Positions 27,669 to 36,203 of a DNA stretch of 64,000 bases are shown in pieces (position 1 is the stretch's first letter; each line of letters begins with the position of its first letter). Below the pieces are notes generated by a model, which worked only from the letters and a program-made list of their open reading frames with translations, ran no database searches and was not told the origin of the DNA. The translations under genes and the position numbers were made by a program. The stretch comes from Pseudanabaena sp. M085S1SP2A07QC (GTDB taxonomy: Bacteria; Cyanobacteriota; Cyanobacteriia; Pseudanabaenales; Pseudanabaenaceae): NCBI GenBank assembly GCA_020404895.1, contig JADBWK010000024.1:57287-121286 (forward strand), read 5' to 3'.

Positions 27669-28376
27669 ATGTATACACTTGATATTAACTTTTTAAGCGA
27701 TCGCACAGTTGAAGAATCTCAAGCATTGGAACGTCAACCAATAGCTGATTCGCAGTTTTTAGTTTATGGAGGTGCGGCTGCTGTAGTTGCTCTCGCCATA
27801 GTTGGTGGTGCTTTTTTAGTCCTAAACTCGCAAAATGGGGGCATCAAACAAAAGCTTTCTGTTTTAACTGCTGAGGAGTCACAACTAAATAGCAAGCTTA
27901 CAGCGCTGAAAAGTCAAGAAACTGAACTTCAAGCGATACAAGCTAGAACTGGAGAACTTGTTAATCTGTTTGTGGGTAATTTGCCTGTCAGTGCGATCGC
28001 TGACGATATTAGAAAACGAACTCCTATTACTGTTCAAGTGGAAGCAATCACCCAAGCCACGGCTGCGGCAACCGCTCAATCTCCTGCTGGTTCGACAATA
28101 TCTCTCACAGGAAAAGCAACTAGCTACAATGAGTTGAATGACTTTCTATTGTTGCTCAAAGCATCACCACTACTAGAAGCAAAAGAGACTGTCCTAGTCT
28201 CGTCAGCTTTGCAACCAGCCACTACTGATAAAAACTTTACATTGGTCAACTTTCAAATTCGCACGGCTGTTACTACAAAAAGCCCTGCCGATATATTACC
28301 AGCACTCCAAAAGACAGGAGCCGACGGGTTAGTTACGCGAGTCAATCTATTAAAGCAACAGGGAGTTATCAAATAA
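27669..28376 (+). CDS. pilN: Type IV pilus assembly protein PilN
   Basis: The 235-residue bitopic inner-membrane protein starts with the conserved short cytoplasmic PilM-binding peptide (LDINFLSDR, equivalent to the INLLP motif). A single transmembrane helix lies near residues 34-54 (VYGGAAAVVALAIVGGAFLV), then a periplasmic coiled coil and a ferredoxin-like domain. It pairs with PilO in the alignment complex between motor and secretin. The gene is separated from pilO by one nucleotide, implying tight coupling. Confidence 0.93.
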   Translation: MYTLDINFLSDRTVEESQALERQPIADSQFLVYGGAAAVVALAIVGGAFLVLNSQNGGIKQKLSVLTAEESQLNSKLTALKSQETELQAIQARTGELVNLFVGNLPVSAIADDIRKRTPITVQVEAITQATAAATAQSPAGSTISLTGKATSYNELNDFLLLLKASPLLEAKETVLVSSALQPATTDKNFTLVNFQIRTAVTTKSPADILPALQKTGADGLVTRVNLLKQQGVIK

Positions 28377-28377
28377 A

Positions 28378-29136
28378 ATGACAAACGTTGGAGCTGCTTC
28401 AGGAATTGAAGATGGTGCAGGTGGTGTAACTCTATTTGGACTCACCTTAACATCAAAGATTTTAGGAATCTTGCTCGGAGTTGGTGGGGTTGCTCTAGCT
28501 GCTTATGCAGCTACAACCTATGTCATGCCAATCTGGGATTCAGTCCAATCTGGACAGAAAAATATTGATGACAAGACGACTAAAGTCACGCAATTAAAAG
28601 GTCAAGTGGCGAGTAAAAGTAATATTGCTCAAAAGATTGAGGAGGCAAATCAACAGAATAAATTTGTTCTATCGCTTTTACCAAATGTAGACAATATTGA
28701 TACGCTAATCCGCGATATTCAAGAGCAGATCCCTAAGACTATTGTGATTGCTTTGCCGCCAGATTTCTCCTATGAATTAGCAGGAACCTTGCGGAATTTC
28801 CAACCTTCTACCCCAGTTGCAGGAGCGCAATATGATACTTATTCCTTCACGATTGGCTTTGATGGAAAGTTTGAAGATGTATTGAATACGATCCAAAAAA
28901 TTGAGCGCTTAAAGCCTCTACTAGTAGTCAAAGATTTAAAACTAACGAAAAAGGCTCTGCCAACTGCTACTTTTAAGTTTTCTCGACCGATCGTGGTTGG
29001 TAAAGAGAAAGAAATTCTGGATATCTTACCACCATTAATTGGCGCAGATTTTACTTTGCAAGCTTTTGTCCCTAAAACCGAAGAGGAGCTGAAGAAGGCT
29101 GCTGCCGCTGCCGCTGCTGCTCCACCAAAAAAATAA
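28378..29136 (+). CDS. pilO: Type IV pilus assembly protein PilO
   Basis: The 252-residue bitopic protein has one transmembrane helix near residues 24-46 (LTSKILGILLGVGGVALAAYAA). A periplasmic coiled coil follows (KNIDDKTTKVTQLKGQV), then a PilO-type ferredoxin-like fold (YDTYSFTIGFDGKFEDVLNT). It ends in an unusual Ala/Pro/Lys tail with nine consecutive alanines. In cyanobacteria the locus normally lacks pilP, as here. A 256-nt gap with its own -10-like element separates it from pilQ. Confidence 0.93.
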   Translation: MTNVGAASGIEDGAGGVTLFGLTLTSKILGILLGVGGVALAAYAATTYVMPIWDSVQSGQKNIDDKTTKVTQLKGQVASKSNIAQKIEEANQQNKFVLSLLPNVDNIDTLIRDIQEQIPKTIVIALPPDFSYELAGTLRNFQPSTPVAGAQYDTYSFTIGFDGKFEDVLNTIQKIERLKPLLVVKDLKLTKKALPTATFKFSRPIVVGKEKEILDILPPLIGADFTLQAFVPKTEEELKKAAAAAAAAPPKK

Positions 29137-29240
29137 AATTTCGCCCCCAGTAGTGACATTCTGCTGTGAAAGACATAGAAATCTTGCAGTGCCAAATAAT
29201 TTTGGTTGATTAAGTGTCTTATTATTTTTTTGATTTAAAA

Positions 29241-29260
29241 TTGACAAAGCGTGGTATAAT
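29241..29260 (+). promoter_or_regulatory. Possible pilQ promoter with anomalous spacing
   Basis: A perfect TATAAT (29255-29260) lies 133 nt before pilQ. The only consensus -35-like TTGACA (29241-29246) is just 8 nt from it, too close for normal sigma-factor use. The TATAAT may work with a poor -35, or an activator may replace it. Confidence 0.45.
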
Positions 29261-29392
29261 CTCGCACCATAATCGCGTCAATTCTGCCTTGGTTATGTCG
29301 TTCTTTTAGATAGGGCATGTTCCAGTTTCTACAGATTTACTACTAAAGATTAAGTGTATTGAGTTCCGTTATGGGACAAGAGGAGTGTAATT

Positions 29393-31720
29393 ATGAATGC
29401 TAAGTTGAATGATAGGTTGAATGGGAATTGGAATGGCAAGTCTCTGGCTTGCTGGTTTCTGATTGCGGCGAGTTGCCCACAGGTTTTAGCGATCGCGCCT
29501 AGTCACGCTCAAAATGCTACCCAAAGCCCTATTTCTGCAAATCAAACTGATGTAGTGGCGGTGGCGAGTCGGATTACTGACATCAATACAGATGTGGCAG
29601 GCGATCGCCTCAACCTCACTTTAAACTTTGCCAGTAGCGATCGCCCCCAAATCTCATATACAAAGCAGGGCAAGAACTGGGTGGCGGTATTAAATGGCGC
29701 ACAGTTGCAACTAGGCAATGGTAATGCTAGCTATGCTAAGACCAATCCTGCACCAGGAATTACGGCGATCGAAGCGACTCAATACGCAGCGAATAAAGTT
29801 CGTATTCGGGTGACTGCTAATGATCCAGAAATGCTCAAGGATTTGATCAAGCGACAGGATACTGGTGACAGTCTAGTATTTAGCCTAGAGATGCAGCCTT
29901 CCGCAACTCAATCTAGTACGCTCTCATCGGCAAATGCGCCTGAATCGGGGGTAATCAATAAAAATGCTGCTGATCCCGATCGAGTTTTAATTGCCCAAAA
30001 TACTACTAGCTCTTCTATTGGCAAGCCATTGTTTGAGCCGAAGGTGTCGATCACGAATCCTGATGGGAAGACTCGCGTAGCGCAAAACACAACCTCAAAT
30101 ACTGTGCTACCACCTGTTGCGAATCCAGTCACGCCACAGTTACCAGGTCGTGTTCCTGGTGTTGTACCACCATTCCGCCAAATTAAAACGCCTCCTGTTG
30201 GCGATATTGCGACCACAACTTCTAAGCTTCGTGCTGATATCGTTGAGCTTGGTACGGCTGAACGTGTACCAAGAATCACTTTGCGCGATGCCCCTGCGAT
30301 CGAGGTTTTGACTCTGATCGGTCGTGTGGCTGGTTTGAGTGTTGTCTCCGCCGAAGCTCCATCTACTACTGGTACTGCTGCTGCTACTCCGACAACAACT
30401 GTTGCTGCTAGGGGATTAAGGCAGCCAGTCAGTCTCTCGATTGAGAATGAAACTGCTCAAGATGTGTTCAATAACGTATTAAGGATTTCTGGCTTAGAAG
30501 CTAATCGGATTGGTCAGACCATCTTTGTAGCCACGAAGCTGCCAGTAACTTTGAAGAACCTCGTTACAAAAAGCTATCGTCTGAACCAAATCACAGTTGG
30601 TGAAGCGTCAGCTTATCTACTTGGTTTAGGGGCATCGCGCGTTGTCAATCGTCAGCGTCCAATCCCTGGCGCACAGGCAGCATCTGTAGCATCAGGAACA
30701 ACTGTTGTCAACACACCTACTGAAGCTGTACCAACTCTGGAAACAATTACGGTTGGCGCAGAGACAGGAGCTACTCCTCTTTTGAAAGGTCTGCAAGTAA
30801 TCGCTGAAGAACGTTCAGGTTCAATTACTTTGATTGGAACGCCGCAGCAAGTTACTTTTGCTGAGACTCAGCTTGCTCGCCTTGATTTGCGTAGACCTCA
30901 AGTTGCAGTCAATGTAAGGATTGTGGATGTCTCATTAGATAAAGATCAGACAGTTGGTTCCCTCTTAGGTTTCAATGCTAGTAATTCTGACGGCAGTGGT
31001 ACACGTACAGCATTCTCTTCAGATCAAGGTGCATTATCTATCAACTTTAATAATAATAATCTAGGAGCATCTCCATCAATCTTTACTAATCCTCAACGTC
31101 TTTTCTCTCTCATCACTGCTCAAATACAGTCTGGTTCTGCCAAGGTTGTTTCTGACCCTACACTAGTTGTTCAAGAAGGACAAGAAGGACAAATTGACAT
31201 TGGTGATGAGATATTAACGATTAATGAGACTGGTACTCTTCAGAAGAGTACAGCCGGTTTAAAGCTTTCTATTAACATCAGCAAAATTGATGACAATGGA
31301 TTTATTAGTTTATCAATTCTACCTGAAGTCAGTGTAATTGGAGGTGTGAGAACTATTGATACAAGAACAGTTGATGCGAATGGAGTCGTTAGCGGGTTCA
31401 CTGGTGCTGTTGATCTACTCACAAAACGTGCTATTCGATCTGGTCAAGTCAGAATGCGTGATGGACAAAGTTTAGTCCTTTCTGGAGTCATTCAGGATAG
31501 CGATCGTGAAAGTGTAAGCAAAGTACCTATCTTGGGTGATTTACCAATCATTGGCGCACTATTCCGCAATACACAATCTATAAACAGCCGTGCTGAGGTA
31601 ATTATTATCGTCACTCCTCGCATCATTGATGACAGTCAAAATGCAAACTGGGGTTATACCTATCAGCCAGGTCCAGAGGTTCAGAAAGTTCTAGACAGCA
31701 ACCAACGTAAGGTTCAATAA
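29393..31720 (+). CDS. pilQ: Type IV pilus secretin PilQ
   Basis: PilQ forms the outer-membrane channel through which the pilus passes. The 775-residue protein has a cleavable signal peptide (MNAKLNDRL...SLACWFLIAASCPQVLA, cleavage near SHAQ). An AMIN domain at about 45-165 binds peptidoglycan, and a Pro/Thr-rich linker reaches about residue 280. STN/secretin-N parts follow (RITLRDAPAIEVLTLIGRVAGLS, ENETAQDVFNNVLR), then a NolW-like segment. The C-terminal secretin domain is about 560-755, with VVSDPTLVVQEGQEGQI, LVLSGVIQDSDRESVSKVPI and LGDLPIIGALF. AGGAG (29381) is well spaced from ATG 29393. Confidence 0.96.
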   Translation: MNAKLNDRLNGNWNGKSLACWFLIAASCPQVLAIAPSHAQNATQSPISANQTDVVAVASRITDINTDVAGDRLNLTLNFASSDRPQISYTKQGKNWVAVLNGAQLQLGNGNASYAKTNPAPGITAIEATQYAANKVRIRVTANDPEMLKDLIKRQDTGDSLVFSLEMQPSATQSSTLSSANAPESGVINKNAADPDRVLIAQNTTSSSIGKPLFEPKVSITNPDGKTRVAQNTTSNTVLPPVANPVTPQLPGRVPGVVPPFRQIKTPPVGDIATTTSKLRADIVELGTAERVPRITLRDAPAIEVLTLIGRVAGLSVVSAEAPSTTGTAAATPTTTVAARGLRQPVSLSIENETAQDVFNNVLRISGLEANRIGQTIFVATKLPVTLKNLVTKSYRLNQITVGEASAYLLGLGASRVVNRQRPIPGAQAASVASGTTVVNTPTEAVPTLETITVGAETGATPLLKGLQVIAEERSGSITLIGTPQQVTFAETQLARLDLRRPQVAVNVRIVDVSLDKDQTVGSLLGFNASNSDGSGTRTAFSSDQGALSINFNNNNLGASPSIFTNPQRLFSLITAQIQSGSAKVVSDPTLVVQEGQEGQIDIGDEILTINETGTLQKSTAGLKLSINISKIDDNGFISLSILPEVSVIGGVRTIDTRTVDANGVVSGFTGAVDLLTKRAIRSGQVRMRDGQSLVLSGVIQDSDRESVSKVPILGDLPIIGALFRNTQSINSRAEVIIIVTPRIIDDSQNANWGYTYQPGPEVQKVLDSNQRKVQ

Positions 31721-31759
31721 ACTTTGCGTTTTCCTTCTTCATTTACACTCCCTTTTTCA

Positions 31760-31797
31760 CAGCTTTGGAAATATTTCCAAGGCTGTTTTTTATTTTT
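31760..31797 (+). terminator. Terminator of pilQ
   Basis: CAGCTTTGGAAA pairs with TTTCCAAGGCTG (one G-U pair) around TA and is followed by T-rich sequence. It lies 40 nt past the pilQ stop. Confidence 0.8.
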
Positions 31798-31798
31798 T

Positions 31799-31926
31799 GT
31801 AGGGGCTAAGCCCTAACCTCGCAACGCAGGGACAATGTATTGGTGAAAGCACAAAGGGTTGAGCATTTGCGTATCGAGATGATGGCGGAGAGTATAAAAA
31901 TTGTGGCGCAAATGCTAAGCCCCTAC
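31799..31926. repeat. MITE-like element with GTAGGGGCT terminal inverted repeats
   Basis: The ends GTAGGGGCT (31799-31807) and AGCCCCTAC (31918-31926) are inverted copies. A second inverted pair, AGCATTTGCG and CGCAAATGCT, lies inside. There is no coding capacity. GTAGGGGC-type ends are common in dispersed cyanobacterial intergenic repeats. Confidence 0.6.
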
Positions 31927-31938
31927 GGTTCTATTGTT

Positions 31939-32382
31939 TCAATCTTCAGGTAAATATTGCGGGTTCAAAACATCCGATCGCTCAAATGGACAAATTTCTG
32001 GAAACACCAAAATATCTAGCCCCGTCTCCTGAGCCGCGATCAATCTCGCATCTTGATAGCATTCCGCAAACACGTCTTCAAAATAAGGCTTAAGGCTAGG
32101 GCTTTTTTTGAAAGCTCTAGTTAAACGGAGAGAATGCTCAGTAATAGATGCTTTCCAGCTATTAGTTCGCTTTTGAGGTTGATATTTCCATTTGAGTAGA
32201 TGCTGCAAAACCCTAATCAAATTACTTTCTAAAGCATCTTTGCGATTATTCCCCATATCTTCAACTTCTTCAGCAAGATTCTCCAAATCCAATTCCTCGA
32301 TATCTCCTTTGCGTAATAGATTGACAGTTTCCGTCAGCCAAAGATTAAAGTCAGTTTCGTATAAAGCTTTTGCTGTATTCAT
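31939..32382 (-). CDS. DUF29 family protein
   Basis: The 147-residue soluble protein is of the DUF29 family, abundant in cyanobacteria and of unknown function. The family pattern is complete: YETDFNLWLTETVNLLRKGD, LDLENLAEEVEDMGNNRKDAL, LLKWKYQPQKR, and LKPYFEDVFAECYQDARLIAAQET with FPEICPF. A second DUF29 gene at 39062 is only moderately similar. Members often lie near toxin-like or mobile genes; here it sits next to a MITE-like repeat and gene relics. Confidence 0.87.
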   Translation of the reverse strand: MNTAKALYETDFNLWLTETVNLLRKGDIEELDLENLAEEVEDMGNNRKDALESNLIRVLQHLLKWKYQPQKRTNSWKASITEHSLRLTRAFKKSPSLKPYFEDVFAECYQDARLIAAQETGLDILVFPEICPFERSDVLNPQYLPED

Positions 32383-32496
32383 AAAAAAGTCAGTATATAC
32401 TTGATCAAGCTACGAGCTATTTTAGCCTAATAGAAATTTTTCTGAGATTGTAAAAAATGCACATCACTGTGTCATAATTGCAAAGCGTTAAAAAAC

Positions 32497-32568
32497 GCCC
32501 TCATGGCTCAGGGGTAGAGCATTCCCTTGGTAAGGGAAAGGTCACGGGTTCAAATCCCGTTGAGGGCT
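32497..32568 (+). tRNA. tRNA-Thr (anticodon GGT)
   Basis: The 72 nt fold as a cloverleaf: acceptor GCCCTCA/TGAGGGC, D arm GCTC-AGGGGTA-GAGC, anticodon stem TTCCC/GGGAA with loop TTGGTAA, and T arm ACGGG-TTCAAAT-CCCGT. The anticodon GGT reads ACC/ACU threonine codons. The discriminator is T and CCA is not encoded. Confidence 0.95.
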
Positions 32569-32629
32569 TAGGTTTTGCCGCTTAACAGGTGTGATAAACC
32601 CTAAAAAAGTCGCAGTAAAAGCCGCAATA

Positions 32630-32691
32630 ACCTTATCTTGTATCTATTAACTAATCATTAGATGGTTAAGGTAATAGATACAAGATAAGGT
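32630..32691. repeat. 20-bp perfect inverted repeat with 22-nt loop
   Basis: ACCTTATCTTGTATCTATTA (32630-32649) is exactly complementary to 32672-32691. It lies about 60 nt after tRNA-Thr and just before the gene relics. Confidence 0.7.
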
Positions 32692-32925
32692 AAAAGATTT
32701 GTACTGAGTGGCTTAGGATCTTACAGCGATACTAAGCAGCTAGAGCAGGTCAAACAAACTGAGCTACCCATCAAGGTAGACCGCAAAGCTAACAATTTTC
32801 CTTTTACTGACAACGAATCAGTAAAGCTTTGTTATTTTCCTAGCTCAGAATATCGTCAACAGATGATTGCTAGGACTATTGAAACTGAACGTAGAACAGA
32901 AAAAGAAAGGAGCGAAGAATCTTAG
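32689..32925 (+). pseudogene. Unidentified coding remnant
   Basis: The frame is open for 79 codons and reads LSGLGSYSDTKQLEQVKQTE...RQQMIARTIETERRTEKERSEES before a stop. It has protein-like composition and a charged helical end. There is no ATG, GTG or TTG at a sensible place and its left edge is a palindrome arm, so it looks like the tail of a lost gene. No family is recognised. Confidence 0.4.
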
Positions 32926-32960
32926 CCCTCAACTTATTGCGGATCTTTAAAATAGACTAG

Positions 32961-33218
32961 CTAAACGTTACTCAGCTTCAAGACGCACAGGCGATCGCCA
33001 AAATACTCAAACGTCCAACCGATTTAACGGCAAGGTATGTCGGCGAGGAATTTGTGGTAGTTCTTTGCAATACGAATTTGGAAGGAGCATTAAAAGTTGA
33101 TACCGAAATTCAAAGGGCGATCGCTTACAAGGTTATCGAAAAAAAATATTTGCTAACACTTTCGAGATATAGCTTAAGTGCGCTACAATTACAAACCTAT
33201 GCCTATACATTTTACTAA
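32961..33218 (+). pseudogene. GGDEF (diguanylate cyclase) domain relic
   Basis: The frame 32961-33218 encodes a fragment with RPTDLTARYVGEEFVVVLCN and TNLEGALKVDTEIQRAIAY. This corresponds to the RxxDLxARYGGEEFVVLLP core of GGDEF domains that make cyclic di-GMP. The signature is degenerate (VGEEF for GGEEF), the start and N-terminal half are missing, and the C-terminal substrate-binding helices break into unrelated sequence. It is a decayed fragment, not a working enzyme. Confidence 0.65.
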
Positions 33219-33348
33219 ATATCAACAACATATTAACAACATTAGTAGGCGTAGGATGTAAACCGCAACAAGCTTTAATGGCTACTGCTCTTACATTTCT
33301 GGGAGGAAACCAGATAAATTCAAAACAGGAACAAGGAAAAATTTAGTT

Positions 33349-34389
33349 ATGATCAATCGGGCCAAAACTGCCACAGCTACCAATGTCGGCTTCACTCATG
33401 AAGATTTCGCAAAGCTTTTAGACAAATACGACTATCACTTCAGCCCTGGTGACATCGTTGCAGGCACAGTATTTAGCATTGAGCCAAGAGGCGCACTTAT
33501 TGACATTGGTGCAAAAACAGCAGCTTACATCCCGATTCAGGAAATGTCGATCAATCGTGTTGATCAGCCTGAAGAAGTTTTACAAAACAATGAAACTCGT
33601 GAGTTTTTCATTCTCGCTGATGAAAACGAAGAAGGACAACTAACCCTCTCCATTCGTCGCATCGAGTACATGAGAGCATGGGAGCGCGTGCGTCAGTTGC
33701 AAGCAGAAGACGCAACCGTGAGATCGCTTATTTTTGCTACCAACCGTGGTGGTGCTCTGGTCAGAATTGAAGGACTACGTGGATTTATCCCTGGTTCTCA
33801 CATCAGCACCCGCAAGCCTAAGGAAGAATTGGTTGGCGAAGAATTGCCACTCAAGTTCTTGGAAGTGGATGAAGACCGTAACCGTCTCGTCCTCAGCCAT
33901 CGCCGCGCCCTTGTCGAGCGTAAGATGAACAAGCTCGAAGTTGGCGAAGTCGTCATCGGCGTAGTACGTGGCATCAAGCCCTACGGTGCATTTATCGATA
34001 TCGGTGGTGTCAGCGGATTGCTCCACATATCCGAAATCTCCCACGAGCATATCGAAACTCCTCACAATGTCTTCAATGTCAATGACGAAGTGAAGGTCAT
34101 GATCATCGACCTTGATGCTGAGCGTGGACGCATTTCACTCTCTACTAAGCAACTTGAAGCCGAGCCAGGTGATATGGTCAAAGATCCTCAACTGGTTTAC
34201 GCTAAAGCTGAAGAGATGGCTGCTAAGTATCGAGAACAACTCAATGCGGCTCCTGCGGTAATGGAAATTCCTGTAGCAGCAGTTGAAGAAGAAGAGTATG
34301 AAGTTCCCGATGCTATGGAAGAAGCTGAAATCCCTGAAGAAGTGGTCGCTGAACCCGAAACAGTAGAAGAAGTTATTGCTGAAGCTTAA
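33349..34389 (+). CDS. rpsA: 30S ribosomal protein S1
   Basis: S1 binds mRNA and helps position it on the 30S subunit. The 346-residue protein is the short cyanobacterial/plastid form with three S1 OB-fold domains: residues about 32-103 (GDIVAGTVFSIEPRGALIDIG), 121-185 (GGALVRIEGLRGFIPGSHIS) and 200-268 (GEVVIGVVRGIKPYGAFIDIGG). An acidic C-terminal tail follows (AVEEEEYEVPDAMEEAEIPEE). E. coli S1 has six domains. AAGGA lies 11 nt before ATG 33349. It is a single gene with a strong terminator. Confidence 0.95.
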   Translation: MINRAKTATATNVGFTHEDFAKLLDKYDYHFSPGDIVAGTVFSIEPRGALIDIGAKTAAYIPIQEMSINRVDQPEEVLQNNETREFFILADENEEGQLTLSIRRIEYMRAWERVRQLQAEDATVRSLIFATNRGGALVRIEGLRGFIPGSHISTRKPKEELVGEELPLKFLEVDEDRNRLVLSHRRALVERKMNKLEVGEVVIGVVRGIKPYGAFIDIGGVSGLLHISEISHEHIETPHNVFNVNDEVKVMIIDLDAERGRISLSTKQLEAEPGDMVKDPQLVYAKAEEMAAKYREQLNAAPAVMEIPVAAVEEEEYEVPDAMEEAEIPEEVVAEPETVEEVIAEA

Positions 34390-34420
34390 TTAAGCTGTAA
34401 GAAAATTTAATATTTCCTAT

Positions 34421-34456
34421 AAACAAGGTGAGATTGTCTCACCTTGTTTTTTATTT
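34421..34456 (+). terminator. Terminator of rpsA
   Basis: Perfect 13-bp arms AAACAAGGTGAGA and TCTCACCTTGTTT surround TTG, followed by a T-rich tail. Confidence 0.88.
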
Positions 34457-34536
34457 TGTAGTTAAGTAGACCCGCTTAATTAATTGCACACTCAAACCCG
34501 AATCAGCGATCGCTAAACTTCGTAATCGCCAACAAA

Positions 34537-35913
34537 TTATGGATATCTATTCGCAAACCTTGGTGCAGGAGTTCGGAATAGATATTGAAATTCTTTTTGT
34601 CGTTCAGCAACTGTTTCTGGTCCGTAGCCCCATAAGCTCTTGTAATAAAAAAACGAAACACCTAAGCCTCTATTTTGGGCATTTATAGCTTGGGAATAAA
34701 CCCTAGACATCGGCACATTACTATTACGAAGTCCAGAGAGAATTGCGATCGCTGTGGAAATTTTATTTTGGACTTCCACAATCTCAGGACGGCTAATTTG
34801 AGAAAGATAATCATCTAGGTCATTACGATATACCTGAACCAGTAATTCATCGACAAAACCTTGACGTACCCAACCAAGCCAGTCTTGCAACTGTTGCTTA
34901 TAGGCAAAATCGTAATAGTTAGGAGATACCGAGAAAATCACATTGGGTTTTCTTTGCTTTACAGCTTTACTAAGTCTTGCCATAAAAGCCGTAATTTTAT
35001 TAGCACGCCAGCGTACCCAATTAGGATCATTGACATCAGCAGGAGCCTCTTTTTTTGTCTCTTGGCGATAAAGATTGAGGGTGTAGCGATCGTAGCCAAA
35101 GGTCTTAGGGAGACTAGTGTGATCGTCAAATTGAATGCCATCCAAATCGTAATTGGACACTGCTTCCAATATTAATTCTGTCAAGAATTTTTGCACTTCG
35201 GGATGAAAAGGATTTAGCCATGCAACTTCACCAGCAGCCGTGATCGAAGTTTTATCGCCATTGCGTTGTTGGGTAAGCCAATCGGGATGAGCGATCGCTA
35301 GCTCAGACATTTCTGGAGCCATAAATCCAAACTCAAACCAAGGCATCACTAATAAATTATTTTTATGTCCCTGCGCGATGATGTCGGCAACAATATCGTG
35401 TCCTTCAGACCCACGATAAACAAAAGGCTGCGCTCCTGCTTCTTGGGCGACAGTACTGGGATACATGGCATAGCCTGAGTTCCAGACAACGGGATAGATA
35501 GTGTTGAAATTGAGTTGCTTTAGTTGTTGCAGAGCCTCACCCAACTGTTTGCGATCGCTAAACATTGCAAAGTCATTACTCGTCAACCATACCCCACGAA
35601 TCTCTTGACGCTTGTCTATGGGTTGGTTGATTAGTGCACTGGGAGGTACAACAGGTTGCTTTAACGGTGGGACTAGTAGTTTTATTTGCGGTTTTGTTTG
35701 TCGGTTTATTTGAGCGATCGCTTGATCATTGCCTAGCAATGAAGGGATCAGGCTATGTAAAAGTAGCGTGGTTGCAAAAGTTACGACAAAAAGAAATGAC
35801 AAAGAACGTTTGCGAGGTCGCAACATTTGCCTAAATATATGTCTAAGATTATGACTAAATTGATGTTTTCGCCAATCTTGAGGCATAAAACTTGGTAGTT
35901 GCATAAGTCGCAT
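34537..35913 (-). CDS. GHL10/DUF187 glycoside hydrolase (DigH-like)
   Basis: The 458-residue protein has an N-terminal membrane signal (RSLSFLFVVTFATTLLLHSL, about residues 36-60) and a TIM-barrel hydrolase of the DUF187/GHL10 family. Conserved parts are RGVWLTSNDFAMF near 104, NTIYPVVWNSGYAMYPS near 135, VMPWFEFGF near 187, YDLDGIQFDDH near 255, and IFSVSPNYYDFAY near 326. The E. coli relative DigH (YddW) cleaves denuded peptidoglycan glycans, so a wall-remodelling role outside the cytoplasm is likely by homology. It is divergent from alr, a cell-wall precursor gene, across about 290 nt. Confidence 0.87.
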   Translation of the reverse strand: MRLMQLPSFMPQDWRKHQFSHNLRHIFRQMLRPRKRSLSFLFVVTFATTLLLHSLIPSLLGNDQAIAQINRQTKPQIKLLVPPLKQPVVPPSALINQPIDKRQEIRGVWLTSNDFAMFSDRKQLGEALQQLKQLNFNTIYPVVWNSGYAMYPSTVAQEAGAQPFVYRGSEGHDIVADIIAQGHKNNLLVMPWFEFGFMAPEMSELAIAHPDWLTQQRNGDKTSITAAGEVAWLNPFHPEVQKFLTELILEAVSNYDLDGIQFDDHTSLPKTFGYDRYTLNLYRQETKKEAPADVNDPNWVRWRANKITAFMARLSKAVKQRKPNVIFSVSPNYYDFAYKQQLQDWLGWVRQGFVDELLVQVYRNDLDDYLSQISRPEIVEVQNKISTAIAILSGLRNSNVPMSRVYSQAINAQNRGLGVSFFYYKSLWGYGPETVAERQKEFQYLFRTPAPRFANRYP

Positions 35914-36203
35914 AAGTATAGATAATTAGACTAAGTAAAAATACTGATCGCAATTCTCATTTTAAATCTAGTTTTGGCGATACTGGTCTTAAATAAGACT
36001 CGATAAACTTAGATTTAGCTTCTATCCTGAGAATTAAGGGAGCTATCAAAGGCTGATTTGAGTTTGTTACAGATCTTGCTAGAAAGACAAGCGTGTTTTT
36101 GCCGAATCAAATTAATATAACGTTTTGTAAGCTAGAAATAATTTAGAGGTTTGCATTATCGTAGGTGCTGCAAACCAGATTAACGTATGAGGAGTGCGCT
36201 GTA

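Larger units (their letters stand above)
32569..33348. other. Relic-rich region between tRNA-Thr and rpsA
   Basis: The 780 nt contain no intact gene. They hold a long-loop inverted repeat (32630-32691), an unidentified coding remnant (32689-32925), a GGDEF-domain fragment (32961-33218) and the rpsA leader with AAGGA at 33333-33337. A tRNA 3' flank carrying gene debris is typical of past integration events (inference). Confidence 0.6.

Noticed and set aside
32448..32478. TTGTAA...CATAAT promoter for tRNA-Thr
   Set aside because: Spacing of 19 nt and weak boxes; cannot be separated from chance.
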